Position numbers and translations under genes: made by a program. The notes under the pieces were generated by a model. The model did not search any database. It worked only from the letters and a program-made list of their open reading frames with translations, and had not been told where the DNA came from. A stretch of 64,000 nt of DNA from an uncultured Aquimarina sp. (GTDB lineage Bacteria; Bacteroidota; Bacteroidia; Flavobacteriales; Flavobacteriaceae). The stretch is from assembly GCA_947498815.1 (NCBI GenBank), contig CANMLU010000009.1:124001-188000 (forward strand), given 5' to 3'. Positions 37,474 through 47,700 of the stretch are shown in pieces; positions within the stretch are counted from its first letter, which is position 1; each line of letters starts with the position of its first letter.

Positions 37474-37939
37474 TTTGAAATAATTTTGATTGATGTGATG
37501 AGATGTTAACAAACACTATTAAAATTAAACTATTATTATGGAAGAAATCCAGAGGCTCAATAATATTTAAGAAGAAATAGGTACCCCAAAAATACGAAAA
37601 TAACGCTCTTTTAGAACCAAAGCCAGCAAACAAACTTATACCGACGCTCATCATTACAAATAGGAATATTTCGTTAATCCAAGAAACACTTACGCTCAAA
37701 CTTTTAATAAAAACACCTATCCCTTTTTGCTTCAATTATATATAAAGAATAGGTAGTTTAGATAGTACAAATACCGGAATTGTTTTTTAAAACTTAGATA
37801 TACTTATTCGTATGAGTACTCATATCAAGGTATTACTTCGATACATTCTTATCTAAAAGAAAAATCCAATTATTGGAGAAGAACTTGATAAGGCCGCTTC
37901 TTTAAAACAAAGCACTATAAAACTAAAATTCACACAGCA
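37474..37939. other. 466-bp intergenic region between divergent genes
   Basis: It separates the TPR kinase (minus) from the metalloprotease (plus). It holds a perfect 14-bp palindrome TATGAGTACTCATA (37811-37824). A 100-codon minus frame overlaps the kinase start but looks spurious. No other structure seen. Confidence 0.5.
37811..37824. promoter_or_regulatory. Perfect 14-bp palindrome, possible operator
   Basis: TATGAGTACTCATA is a perfect inverted repeat about 115 bp before the metalloprotease start. It has no T-run, so it is more like a dimeric regulator site than a terminator. No binding protein can be named. Confidence 0.35.
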
Positions 37940-39349
37940 ATGAGAAACCTATTCAAAAAATTACTATTACCAATGATCTTTATCACCATATTTATAGGGT
38001 GTTCTGAAGATAACTTGGTACAAGATGAAGAATTGAACACGACAACATTTGACCTTAAAGAATATGAAATTACACAGGATGATATTGAAAAAATTAAATC
38101 GCTTGATTTTAACACATCAGATCTAAGGCTTGTTGAGAAGAAAAAGTTTGATGGCACTGATCAAAAATATTATATTGTTGAAGGAGATATTTGGATACCT
38201 CAGAACGAGGTCAATAGATTAATTTCTTCAAAAAGTGACACCAAACAATACCACGCTAATAATGTAGTAGACAATTACAAAACCATAACAGTACGAGGGG
38301 TTAATACAGGCCCAGAAGCCTTATCCGGTTCTCAACGGACTCAATTATCTTTAGCTATACAAAACTATAATGACCTGGATATTGGTTTGACTTTTGTATT
38401 AACATTCGGTAATCGAGACAACTCAAAGGACATTAATGCGACTCAAATCTCTATAAATGTACCAGGAGGTATTGGTGATTATCCATCTGCAGGAAACCCA
38501 GGACCCGAAGTTAAAATATTTTCAAGGACGCGGCTATCGGAGCCTCAAGTTGTAAGACATATATGGATGCACGAACTTGGGCACACCCTGGGTTTGCGTC
38601 ATACAGATTGGTTTAGCAGACAAAGCTGCAATAGCACTCCTAATCCAGAGGATGTAAACTCACCTAGCAACCCCAATTCTAATGGGACAAATCATATCCC
38701 AGGGACACCAACAGGTTTTGATCCAACTTCACTAATGTTGGCTTGTTTTGATACAGAAGTACCGGGAGAATTTGGAGCACATGATATTACTGCTCTTGAG
38801 TATTTATTCCCGTCCGAAAAACCTATTAATGGTCCTTCAGTTATATGCAATAATACATCTACTACTTACACCCTTCAAAACATAGGCTCTGTGAACTGGA
38901 TAACCTCATCAAATCTACAGATCATATCATCTTCAAATAATAGTATTACTGTGCGATCTACTAATAGTTTCGTAAATGGTGAGGCTTATATTGAAGCACG
39001 TTTTTCGAATCGAACGCTTCGCAAAAATATTTGGATAGGAAAACCAAAAGTGCCTACCAACATTACTTTTTATTCTTCCTCACCATGCTTAAATCAAAAC
39101 ACCATCGCTACCATACAGGATGTCAACCCAGATATTGCCGGCGCACATTATAATTGGCGAGGTGGTGGACATACTTATGTAGATCAAAACCCCAAAGGAA
39201 CCGAAGTGCATTTTACTACATTCTCTGCATTTCCTTACACTACAAACGTGTTTGTAAAAGCCACGAATGCTTGCGGTTCTTCTTTTGAATATGCCGAGCT
39301 TATAAATGTGATAGACTGCGGCGGTGGCCCGGGACCACTTCCACAATAA
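37940..39349 (+). CDS. M57-like zinc metalloprotease lipoprotein
   Basis: A 469-aa lipoprotein (lipobox ITIFIG-C21-SEDN, with acidic residues after the Cys). The zinc-binding motif HExxHxxGxxH is complete: H211, E212, H215, G218 and H221 in MHELGHTLGLRH. The spacing and the HTDW after it fit the M57 dual-action HEIGH peptidase group. Residues about 55-170 form a propeptide or exosite-like N-terminus. Residues about 290-469 hold two Ig-like beta domains (SVICNNTSTTYTLQNIGSVN, PCLNQNTIATIQDVNPDIAG), likely for adhesion. It is probably a surface-exposed protease. It is a single-gene unit ending before a strong hairpin. The final Gly/Pro-rich CGGGPGPLPQ is short. Confidence 0.88.
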   Translation: MRNLFKKLLLPMIFITIFIGCSEDNLVQDEELNTTTFDLKEYEITQDDIEKIKSLDFNTSDLRLVEKKKFDGTDQKYYIVEGDIWIPQNEVNRLISSKSDTKQYHANNVVDNYKTITVRGVNTGPEALSGSQRTQLSLAIQNYNDLDIGLTFVLTFGNRDNSKDINATQISINVPGGIGDYPSAGNPGPEVKIFSRTRLSEPQVVRHIWMHELGHTLGLRHTDWFSRQSCNSTPNPEDVNSPSNPNSNGTNHIPGTPTGFDPTSLMLACFDTEVPGEFGAHDITALEYLFPSEKPINGPSVICNNTSTTYTLQNIGSVNWITSSNLQIISSSNNSITVRSTNSFVNGEAYIEARFSNRTLRKNIWIGKPKVPTNITFYSSSPCLNQNTIATIQDVNPDIAGAHYNWRGGGHTYVDQNPKGTEVHFTTFSAFPYTTNVFVKATNACGSSFEYAELINVIDCGGGPGPLPQ

Positions 39350-39404
39350 TCCAATACAAACTGGACCTAATAATTGATGTGATCCAAAGATGTTTGATAG
39401 AAAT

Positions 39405-39436
39405 AACAAAGCCAATTCTCACGAATTGGCTTTGTT
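39405..39436. terminator. Strong hairpin between convergent genes
   Basis: A 14-bp perfect stem, AACAAAGCCAATTC / GAATTGGCTTTGTT, with a 4-nt loop. No long T-run follows, so it may act as an mRNA end stabiliser or a bidirectional terminator for the metalloprotease and GH17 genes. Confidence 0.65.
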
Positions 39437-39438
39437 CA

Positions 39439-39463
39439 TAACGGGAACAGGACTCAAACCTGT
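39439..39463 (-). other. tRNA 3'-end-like fragment (T-arm plus acceptor strand)
   Basis: Read on the minus strand, ACAGG-TTTGAGT-CCTGT has exact 5-7-5 T-arm geometry and is followed by TCCCGTTA, like an acceptor strand with discriminator base. There is no matching D-arm, anticodon arm or 5' acceptor strand upstream, so it is not a tRNA gene. Such 3' ends are left at integration sites, but chance similarity is possible. Confidence 0.35.
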
Positions 39464-39471
39464 TACTTTGG

Positions 39472-40356
39472 CTAATATTTTAACTGTTCATCCTTATCCC
39501 AAATACCCCAATATGCACCGACATCACCTTCTGGCCCTACCTTCCAAGATTCGTCAAAAGACGAAAAAAAGAAGACTTCGATATCATCTTCTTCAGACCA
39601 TTTTTGTGTGTTGATAAAATACTTCATGGCATTTTCATAAGAAGGAAACGCTCCCTCTAGATTTGTTCCATTACTTGGCCAGCCTGTTTCAGAAATGATA
39701 ACCTTTTTACCATTGCCAGCACGAAGTGCCCTGTGGTACATATCTTTCATGTATAGCAACGAGTAATCCAGGTCGCAGCCTTCCCAAAAAGGATAACAAT
39801 TTGCTAAAATAATATCACAAGCTTCAGTAATCCTTGGATGATCAACAAACTCATAATAGGCGTCGACATATCCAACAGGAATACCCGTAACCTCTTCTTT
39901 TACCTGATAAATATGGCTCAATAGTTCGTATTCGGACAAATCTCCGCGATACATCACCTCATTACCAACTGCTGCGATATCTACATACCCATTATTAGCC
40001 AACTTTATAAGATTAGATATTTCTTTTTTATTAATTTCAATGTCATTGCCCAACCAAGCACCAACTAATGTCTTCATTCCAAATTCTTGTGCAATTTTGG
40101 GTATGGCTTCATTACCATCTGTACATGAAAACGACCGTATCCATTTTGTGTATGGACTTATTATTTCCATTCTCTTGCGAATTTGATCTTCGGTAATCCG
40201 ATCTCCAGGTTCTTGCCCCTCTACGTATGGGCTAAAACATAACCCATGCATCCCTTTTTTTAAAACCTGTCTATACATTTGTTTTAAATCTTCTGTAGTT
40301 TTATTGGCGTACTCTAGAGTGGCCAAGGCCAAAAACTTCTCTTTTCTAATAGACAT
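39472..40356 (-). CDS. GH17 beta-1,3-glucan-active enzyme, cytoplasmic
   Basis: A 294-aa TIM-barrel glycosidase. GH17 catalytic residues are visible: acid/base E133 in VGNEVMYRG and nucleophile E223 in ISETGWPSNG. No signal peptide is present, so it should act inside the cell, on beta-1,3-glucan oligosaccharides brought in by the transporter encoded next to it. It is the last gene of the second transcription unit, 21 nt after the transporter gene. Length matches a bare catalytic domain. It could also be a transglycosylase or exo-acting member, as GH17 includes those. Confidence 0.85.
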   Translation of the reverse strand: MSIRKEKFLALATLEYANKTTEDLKQMYRQVLKKGMHGLCFSPYVEGQEPGDRITEDQIRKRMEIISPYTKWIRSFSCTDGNEAIPKIAQEFGMKTLVGAWLGNDIEINKKEISNLIKLANNGYVDIAAVGNEVMYRGDLSEYELLSHIYQVKEEVTGIPVGYVDAYYEFVDHPRITEACDIILANCYPFWEGCDLDYSLLYMKDMYHRALRAGNGKKVIISETGWPSNGTNLEGAFPSYENAMKYFINTQKWSEEDDIEVFFFSSFDESWKVGPEGDVGAYWGIWDKDEQLKY

Positions 40357-40377
40357 ACTATGTATTAATTAATGTTA

Positions 40378-41943
40378 TTAAAGCTCTCCTCTTCGTTCTA
40401 TCAATGTGGCTTTTATTTCTCTAGCTCTTTTTTCAGTAAGGCTATATTTCCACATTACCCATACTGCTAATGCTGCGGTTACCGATGGGACTATTATATC
40501 AGCCACCCTAAGTCCATTCATAGTTTCTAAAGATTGCTCGGTAACATTAGGATCAAATCCAACAATACTCAAAATAACCCCACCTAAAACTAAAGCAATA
40601 GACTGACCAATTTTCACCATCAACCAATAAATAGCTCCAAAGGTTCCTTCTTTACGAGGCATTCCATTTTTTAATTCATCTAAGTCACATACATCTGCAG
40701 TCATGGACATCATTAATGTAAATAATCCTCCCATCCCGAAAGCAAATAATGGAATTGGTAAAAATATAAGCCAAGGTACTTCGCTACCCGGATCTATACT
40801 AAACCAAGACATTCCTATTGTATCTAGTGTTGGGTTCAAAAATTCGAATATTGTGCCTATTCCAGAATTTAATGATGTACCTAATTCCGTTTGATTAAAT
40901 TGACTATTCAGTTCTTTATCAAAGCCCCACCATTTTAAAAGGTAGCCTACTATTGATAAAACTGTTGATATTATAAAAGCTTTTTTCTTTCCCCACTTAT
41001 TGGCCATTCTTGAAATAATGGGTATGACAATAAATGCAGTAATCATGGCATTAATCGTATTAAACCATGCTGGCCAAGTACCGGCTAGCTCATAACTACC
41101 GTTATACATATAAAATACAATAATGAAAACACCAAAGGCAGCAACAAGTTGAAACCCATTAAAAACCAAGAACGTTGCACCACATAATTTCATGAAGGGT
41201 TTATTTTTAGAAACTTGAACAATTCCTGCCAATAAATCCTTCATATTAGCAGCAAGCGTTTTGAAATTAATCTCTTTTCGATTTTCCATATGTGAGGAAT
41301 CAATACCTTTACAAAACAATGCCGGTAAAATTCCAAAAACTATACACAATGCACCTACAATAAGTGCCATAGTACGAACACCCTCTGTCTGTGTATTAAA
41401 GGTATTTGTATCCGGAATAATAACATACAACCACGGTACAATCATCCATGCAATTTGCCCCATGGTGTTAGAAAATGCCATTATACGTGTTCTTTCGTTA
41501 TAATCTGATGTCATTTCATAGCCGAGTCCGACCAATGGAGTAGCAAACATGGTATTTCCAATAAGGAATAGTAATTGAAGTACCATGACATGCCAAATAA
41601 TATAGGATTGAGAAGCATTATCATCAATTTGCCACATGAAAAAGAAAAGTATACCACTTATGATTGCACCAACAAAAATATAGGGTCTTCTACGTCCCCA
41701 TCTAGATGTAGTGTTGTCGGAAATGAAACCCATTACTGGGTCTGTTATCGAGTCAAATATTCTTGGTAAACCACCTAAAAGCCCAGCCCATAAAGGGTCA
41801 ACCCCCCAAGCTGTTAATAAAAAGAATTGAATAAAAACCTGAAGTGTTGCGGGCAATATGTTTAATATAAAATGGCCTGCACCAAAGGCAGCTTTTTGAC
41901 CCACGGGGACTTTATCTTTTGCGGCAGTTTTAATAGTTGACAT
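40378..41943 (-). CDS. GPH-type (MFS) sugar:cation symporter
   Basis: A 521-aa inner-membrane protein with about 12 membrane spans. The glycoside-pentoside-hexuronide signature is clear: RIFDSITDPVMGFISDN followed by TSRWGRRRPYIFVGAI in the first half. The second half has MSMTADVCDLDELKNGMPRK, another GPH landmark. It sits between the GH30 and GH17 genes with 10-21 nt spacing, so it most likely imports short beta-glucan oligosaccharides or glucose released in the periplasm. Confidence 0.9.
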   Translation of the reverse strand: MSTIKTAAKDKVPVGQKAAFGAGHFILNILPATLQVFIQFFLLTAWGVDPLWAGLLGGLPRIFDSITDPVMGFISDNTTSRWGRRRPYIFVGAIISGILFFFMWQIDDNASQSYIIWHVMVLQLLFLIGNTMFATPLVGLGYEMTSDYNERTRIMAFSNTMGQIAWMIVPWLYVIIPDTNTFNTQTEGVRTMALIVGALCIVFGILPALFCKGIDSSHMENRKEINFKTLAANMKDLLAGIVQVSKNKPFMKLCGATFLVFNGFQLVAAFGVFIIVFYMYNGSYELAGTWPAWFNTINAMITAFIVIPIISRMANKWGKKKAFIISTVLSIVGYLLKWWGFDKELNSQFNQTELGTSLNSGIGTIFEFLNPTLDTIGMSWFSIDPGSEVPWLIFLPIPLFAFGMGGLFTLMMSMTADVCDLDELKNGMPRKEGTFGAIYWLMVKIGQSIALVLGGVILSIVGFDPNVTEQSLETMNGLRVADIIVPSVTAALAVWVMWKYSLTEKRAREIKATLIERRGEL

Positions 41944-41953
41944 AGTTTTAATT

Positions 41954-43435
41954 TTAGTTGGCGAGGACTATTGTTTGAATAGCCTGTGCATTAATAGAAA
42001 TATCCTTTGATTTTTCACCCAGGGCCAATGAAAACTGTTTTGCTTCTTCTGTTGGGTTAAATACTACCACGGCAATGGAACCATCCGGGTTTTTAGCGGC
42101 AGTAACCATAACTTTCTCATCTGAATTTTCTACATCAATCACTTTAGCTTCGGGGCGAATATATTTACTAAAATGTGCCATGACATAATACAAAGGTGTA
42201 AAGTAAACCTCATCATTATCGGGATCTACAATCACCGGTGCCACACACCAGTTTTTAAACCAGTTTGGGCCACCTTGTTTGTCCAGTACCATGTTCCAAT
42301 CTACCCAACCATCTACCCAATTGTTCAAACAACCTATTATGTCTCTGGCATACCGATTTACTGGAGCATATTTAGGATGTAGATATTTTTCATCTTCGGC
42401 TGCCCAATCCCAGCCCCAGTCGGTTGCTTCTTTACTCCAATACCATTGATCATCTTGCCACTTAGGCACTTCAGAATCTACGCAACCTTCGGTTTCAATT
42501 AATAATTTATTAGGTGCTTTGTTGTGTGCGTATTGTAAGGCTTCGGGAAATATTTCGTATGTACTTTCATACCAATGAATCGCAGTACCATCATAATATT
42601 TTGAAGAAGCTTCATCCTTGTACATCACGTCTACCCATTCCTTTAAACCCGCTCTATTCTGGTCATAACCTAAGATGATTTTGTCTCCATATCCATCAGC
42701 TTCCAGCTTGGGTCCCAAATGATGTTGCACAAAATCTGTCATTTCTTCTGGTGTAAAATGCATACTTTCCCAGTTATCGCCATTGCCATGTGGTTCGTTT
42801 TCAACAGTAAACCCCCAAATATCGATTCCTTGTTCTTTGTAAGCATCTACATATTTAGAAAAGAACAACGCCCAAGTATCATAATATTCTGGCAATAGTT
42901 TTCCGCCAACCCATTTGTTATTGTCCTTCATCCAAGGCGGTGCTGTCCAAGGGGATGCAAAAATTTTAAAACCATCTTCTGAAGTTGCCATGGCTTCTTT
43001 AATCATTGGGATTAAATCGTCCATATCCTCTATTACTGAAAAATCTTTAAGCTCTTTGTCTTCATTAGGTGTATATGAATATTGGCTCAGTGAGAAATCA
43101 CAAGAATTCATATGTGTTCTTGTCAATGAATAATTGGCCCCCTCTTTGTCGAAGTAAGCCTTAATAATTTTATCGCGATTTTTGGTACTTAACTTATTCA
43201 ATAAATATGCTGAAGATTCTGTAAAAGCACCTCCAAAACCTGTAATGGTTTGATAGGTAATTTCAGGATTTAGCCTAATACTAGCTTTGGTTTCTGAAAT
43301 TGAAAACTCTGTAACTTTCGTCAACTTATTACCGCTTGCAGAAGTTTCGTAAACGGCTACTTCAAGACTTTGTTCTTTGGTACACGCACTCATGGTTAAA
43401 ATAACTAATAGTATTATGTAGGTCTTTTTTCTCAT
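41954..43435 (-). CDS. GH30 beta-glucanase/glucosidase lipoprotein
   Basis: A 493-aa GH30 (subfamily 1-like) enzyme with lipobox ILTMSA-C18-TKEQ. Landmarks: TITGFGGAFTESSAYLL (residues 63-79), ASPWTAPPWMKDNNKWVGG, acid/base E214 in FTVENEPHG, and nucleophile E316 in LLIETEGCVD. A C-terminal beta domain closes the protein. GH30 members of laminarin loci cut beta-1,6-linked glucose branches, which fits the GH16/GH17 neighbours. There is no strong acidic run after the Cys, so a periplasm-facing location is more likely than the surface. It lies 9 nt after the GH17 lipoprotein gene. Confidence 0.9.
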   Translation of the reverse strand: MRKKTYIILLVILTMSACTKEQSLEVAVYETSASGNKLTKVTEFSISETKASIRLNPEITYQTITGFGGAFTESSAYLLNKLSTKNRDKIIKAYFDKEGANYSLTRTHMNSCDFSLSQYSYTPNEDKELKDFSVIEDMDDLIPMIKEAMATSEDGFKIFASPWTAPPWMKDNNKWVGGKLLPEYYDTWALFFSKYVDAYKEQGIDIWGFTVENEPHGNGDNWESMHFTPEEMTDFVQHHLGPKLEADGYGDKIILGYDQNRAGLKEWVDVMYKDEASSKYYDGTAIHWYESTYEIFPEALQYAHNKAPNKLLIETEGCVDSEVPKWQDDQWYWSKEATDWGWDWAAEDEKYLHPKYAPVNRYARDIIGCLNNWVDGWVDWNMVLDKQGGPNWFKNWCVAPVIVDPDNDEVYFTPLYYVMAHFSKYIRPEAKVIDVENSDEKVMVTAAKNPDGSIAVVVFNPTEEAKQFSLALGEKSKDISINAQAIQTIVLAN

Positions 43436-43444
43436 CTTTATCTT

Positions 43445-44731
43445 TTAAAAATCAACAGTCATTATTTCTTTAACATCAGGTAACTCTACATCTTTTATCA
43501 TTTCGCTTTTATCACCATTGTACGTTTTGGTAATTGGATTACCGCCTCTAGTTAGTCCTTTAAACGCACCTTTATCTACCATATCCCAAAGTGCATATTT
43601 TGCTTTACCATCAACAGTTATTAATCCAAAATGATTTTCTGAACCTTTAGTATTGTGGGCATCTTTCCATGGTTCATCAAAGGCTTCAAAATAAAAGCAT
43701 GAAATCCCTTCTTTATTGGTCCATTCTCTCATGTATTTGTAATATAACGCTTCTTTAAGTTCATCTGTGGCTTTAGAACCATTTGGCCCATAGTGCCCAT
43801 TAGAGATAGTAGCCCAGCCTGTCTCACCAATATGAATAGGCCTTTTCACACCTAAACTCTCTATATAATTTGAAACTGCTTGATATTGTTTTTGAGTGAA
43901 TTTTAGCGCTCTTTGCATTGCAGCTTCTATTTTTTCTTCCGAAGAGAGATTTTCTTCACCATCATCTATCCCCCAAAACTCTGGGTTATAATGTGTATTA
44001 TGGTATGGGTAGGTGTGCATGGATATATAATCCACGGCTTTGATTAGGTCTTCTAAATCTTTAGCATGATAACTTTTTTCGCCTCCTCCCCAAGACGCAA
44101 AATCATCGGACGAAGTAATCCATAGATCTTTAGAAAGTTTACCTTCTTTCTTTAAGTTCTGTAAATGATTAACCCATTTTAATATGACATTGGGCTGTAC
44201 ATAATAGCTGGTTGCCCATCTAATCATGGCTTCATTTCCCACAGCAATTACTTTTACAATATCTGGGTATTGATTAGCCAATGCCACAGCTCTATTGATC
44301 TCACTTTCATTTTGTGTACTTTCAATAGTATGATCTGGTTCTTTATTAGTCCAGGCGTTCTTGCAATCAATCCAAGCACCAAGCATTACATACATTTCGA
44401 AAGTTTCATCTTCTGTCTTTAACTGACGTATAGCTTTTAATATATTAGAAGCTTGAGCCAATTGAACATTATAGGTTCTTAAGACTTTTATATTCATGGC
44501 CTGAAGAATCTTCATATCTTCTTTTAACTGTGTAATAGTAGGTTGAAACTCTCTTGATGATTTACGATAACCTCCATAGGATATTGCTAAATAATTTGGG
44601 TTTCCTAAAATGTCTTTTGCGGTGTTATTTTTTTGGGGTCGCATAGATTGTTTAGTTTTTTTTTCTTGATGGCAAGACAGCATAAGCACTGCAAATAATA
44701 ATGATAGTACTATGTTGTGCCTTAGTGTCAT
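43445..44731 (-). CDS. GH17 beta-1,3-glucanase lipoprotein
   Basis: A 428-aa lipoprotein (LLFAVLMLS-C20-HQEKK). The TIM barrel has acid/base E167 in VIAVGNEAMIRW and nucleophile E303 in IHIGETGWATIS. Before the barrel, NPNYLAISYGGYRKSSREFQ covers the first strand. A ~40-aa tail follows the barrel. It is the membrane-anchored counterpart of the soluble GH17 encoded at the end of the operon; the pair would split beta-1,3-glucan in two compartments. It lies 6 nt after the phosphorylase gene. Confidence 0.88.
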   Translation of the reverse strand: MTLRHNIVLSLLFAVLMLSCHQEKKTKQSMRPQKNNTAKDILGNPNYLAISYGGYRKSSREFQPTITQLKEDMKILQAMNIKVLRTYNVQLAQASNILKAIRQLKTEDETFEMYVMLGAWIDCKNAWTNKEPDHTIESTQNESEINRAVALANQYPDIVKVIAVGNEAMIRWATSYYVQPNVILKWVNHLQNLKKEGKLSKDLWITSSDDFASWGGGEKSYHAKDLEDLIKAVDYISMHTYPYHNTHYNPEFWGIDDGEENLSSEEKIEAAMQRALKFTQKQYQAVSNYIESLGVKRPIHIGETGWATISNGHYGPNGSKATDELKEALYYKYMREWTNKEGISCFYFEAFDEPWKDAHNTKGSENHFGLITVDGKAKYALWDMVDKGAFKGLTRGGNPITKTYNGDKSEMIKDVELPDVKEIMTVDF

Positions 44732-44737
44732 TTGTTT

Positions 44738-47700
44738 TTATTTTAAAATAGTTTTCTCAATATTTACTTTTATACTTTCTATTTCGCCAGTTCTTTTAAA
44801 TAGTTTCTGGCTAATAACAGTGTCTAATTTTAAACCTGAATGTGAAATTATCGAGCTGTCGTTGTAGGTTATTTCCAGGCTATTTTCTCCGGATAATGAA
44901 TACACAACTGGTACTTGGCAATATGTAAAGACCAATTCGTGTCTATATAATTGTAATTGTTTTTTATGTTGATTTACATCGACGTATTCAAACATTTTTG
45001 GATCTTTCAAAAACTCTCCTATTCTTAATAGACATGGGTAAAATTGTAACTCCCCATTTTTAACTGTTACGCCTAATTCTCCTATACGGCATAGAATATC
45101 TTCTTTTACTTGCCCAGTCATTCCTGGTTGTTGAGCTCCTTTACCAGAGGGTGTATGCGAATAAGGGTCTGTTGGAAAAGCTCCATACAATTCTGGAGAT
45201 TTATGAACACCAATCCCTTCGTTAATTTCATAATAGTGTTCTAGTAGTTTTCCTACTACTTCACCAGATTCTTGATCATCTATAGCTTTTAAACAACATT
45301 CTTCTACTGCTAGTAAGAGTTTCGAAACCATATGCCAATAAATAGAACCTAATCCTTCATAGCCGTAAAATGTTCCAGAACGCCCTGTAAATGCTTTGTG
45401 ATTAAATACTTTTTCGAAAGTCTCTAATACTATACCTCTATATTTTTCAACTAAAATATGATAACCTTTAGTTGATAGGTTTTCTAATTCTTGTTTTAAA
45501 CTTTCAGCATTATTAAAACTTCCATTAAAATGGTAATTTCCGTTTACATCTTTTTCAATGATTTGTGCATTGTTATCTGCAAGTAATTGCGTTAGCAATC
45601 TTGAGTTTTCTACGTACTCTTTAGGGATACTATTCTTTTCTGCAAATTTTGGTAATTCTTTATTAGGATATAGTAAGTAACTATATTGATCTGGCCTAAA
45701 TAAAGCACTGTTCTTCATGGCATTTAAGAGACTTAAGCTTTCTTTTGATGATAAATACCCAGAACTTAGCACTGCTACTTGGCCTTCGAGCATTTCATCT
45801 AAATATGTAATAGAAATTTCATTTTCATTATCCACCGTCATTAAATTATATGCATGGTACATATTATCATCTCGTTTATTTGCCCTTATTGAATGATTTA
45901 AATATTTCAGTGTCAAATCGATAAAAGCTTTTAGATCATTAAGTTTAAGTGTTTCTTTCTTACCTGAAAATGCATGGTCATACACTTTAATTCTATACGT
46001 ACTTCCAGCCACTCCTAAACCATCAAGAATTTCCTTTCTTTCTTTATTTGATAAGCTCTTGGATAAAAGCCCTTCATTGGTTTCGAACGTGTTATTTATA
46101 GTATTGTAGAATTCTAAAAGTTCTTTAGAAATTTGAATGTCTTTGTCTTCTGTATTTTCAATAACGATTTTAAAAAACTTGAAGAAACGTCTTAAGTAAT
46201 AAAGCGTTACCATTGAAACCCCATCACCTACCAATGCATTATTGGCATCATTCCATTCTGGGCGTTGTGTATTTAACCAAATACCTGCTTCAGGAATAAA
46301 ATTAGATAACTTAGCTAAGGTCGTAGCTAATATCTTTTCAATGAAATTCACCTTATGAATACTGTAGTTTTCGTCTCTTAACAATACTCCATCCGCACCA
46401 AATTCAGCACGTTTTTGTTGTATCTTTTTATCAAGTTCATAGTCAAACTCTATCGTATCTTTTGGATTCTTTAGCAGGTCTTCATAAGGCTTGATTTTAT
46501 AAGGTACATTAGCATAAACAAACATATCCTTAGTAAAGAAACGTTGCAGTCTGTTTGGGTAATGGTTTTGGAAAAACTCTAAAAATTTTAATGAATAAAT
46601 AATTTGATGATCTCCCCAATACCCAATATAAGACCAAGGATCGTGCTCCTCTATAACTTCCCAATCTATACCTCCTTTTGTAATTCGATAGGGATTATAA
46701 CCATCAAAAGTACTAGCGTTTAGGAATTTGTGGATCATGCTTTCTACAAACTCTGGATAAGAATGCGCTAATGCTTCCCAATTTTGAAAAATATCTCTCC
46801 AATTCCCTTCGTAATCTAAAATCTTAGATCCGTCTATTTCACTTTGGGTATTTATTGAAAATTTATTCCACGGACGACTAGGGTCACCATGACGTCTGCT
46901 AAACTTAAGTGGCATGTACTCTAAAGCTAGTCTCCTAAAATTTTTATCCTCATTTTGATGCGCTACTTCTCTAAGATCGAAAAGCGTAAAGGTATCTGGA
47001 AAATTCTCTAATAATGCTTCATTTTTACTATATACTTTTCTATTGGCTGATGCTAAGTAGTTTGTAAAATCCCATTTTTCTATTACGTAATTAGAATCGA
47101 AAATACCACCTCGCATAATATTAAACAAGGTGTTTGAATAGTGCCTGGCATTTCGTCTTTTATCCGCTGTTAACTGGAGCCCATCTGAAGCTGATACCAA
47201 ATTGATCAAACGTTGCGTTCCTAGTTCTATGTCATCATTAACCTTCTGAATTAAATTCCCGTCATTTTTAAGTATTTCTGAAATTTCAACTACTTGAGAA
47301 GGTCCTTGATTAACATTAGCAACCGTCATCCAGTCTTTACTTTCTCCTGCTTGCAAAGTGATATCACAATTGATAAAATATGCCCCTTTTTCGGCTTTTA
47401 TATCATCTTCTGCCTCTATAACATCTCCATTTCTATAGTTATTCAACTGCAATGACGATATGAGGTACTTTGGATTTTCTAGCCCCCTTGACCAAACTAT
47501 ATTTGCTTTTAAAGCTTCGCTTGGCTCTGCACGGTCAACAATAATTGAACTAAGCGCATAAATGCCTAGACCACTATCATGTACAAGCTCACTTCTTTTA
47601 TAAGCGTCTACCAGGTTGCTTCTAATCTCTTGAAGACCTGCTCCTACCCCATGAGGAATGATGTTTTGAATACCATCCAATATTTCAACATTTGCAGATA

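Noticed and set aside
37433-37735. 100-codon minus-strand frame overlapping the TPR kinase start
   Set aside because: It is out of frame with the kinase, overlaps its signal peptide region, and has no family resemblance.
39439-39463. Complete tRNA gene
   Set aside because: Only a T-arm and acceptor-like strand are present; no anticodon arm, D-arm or matching 5' acceptor strand upstream.
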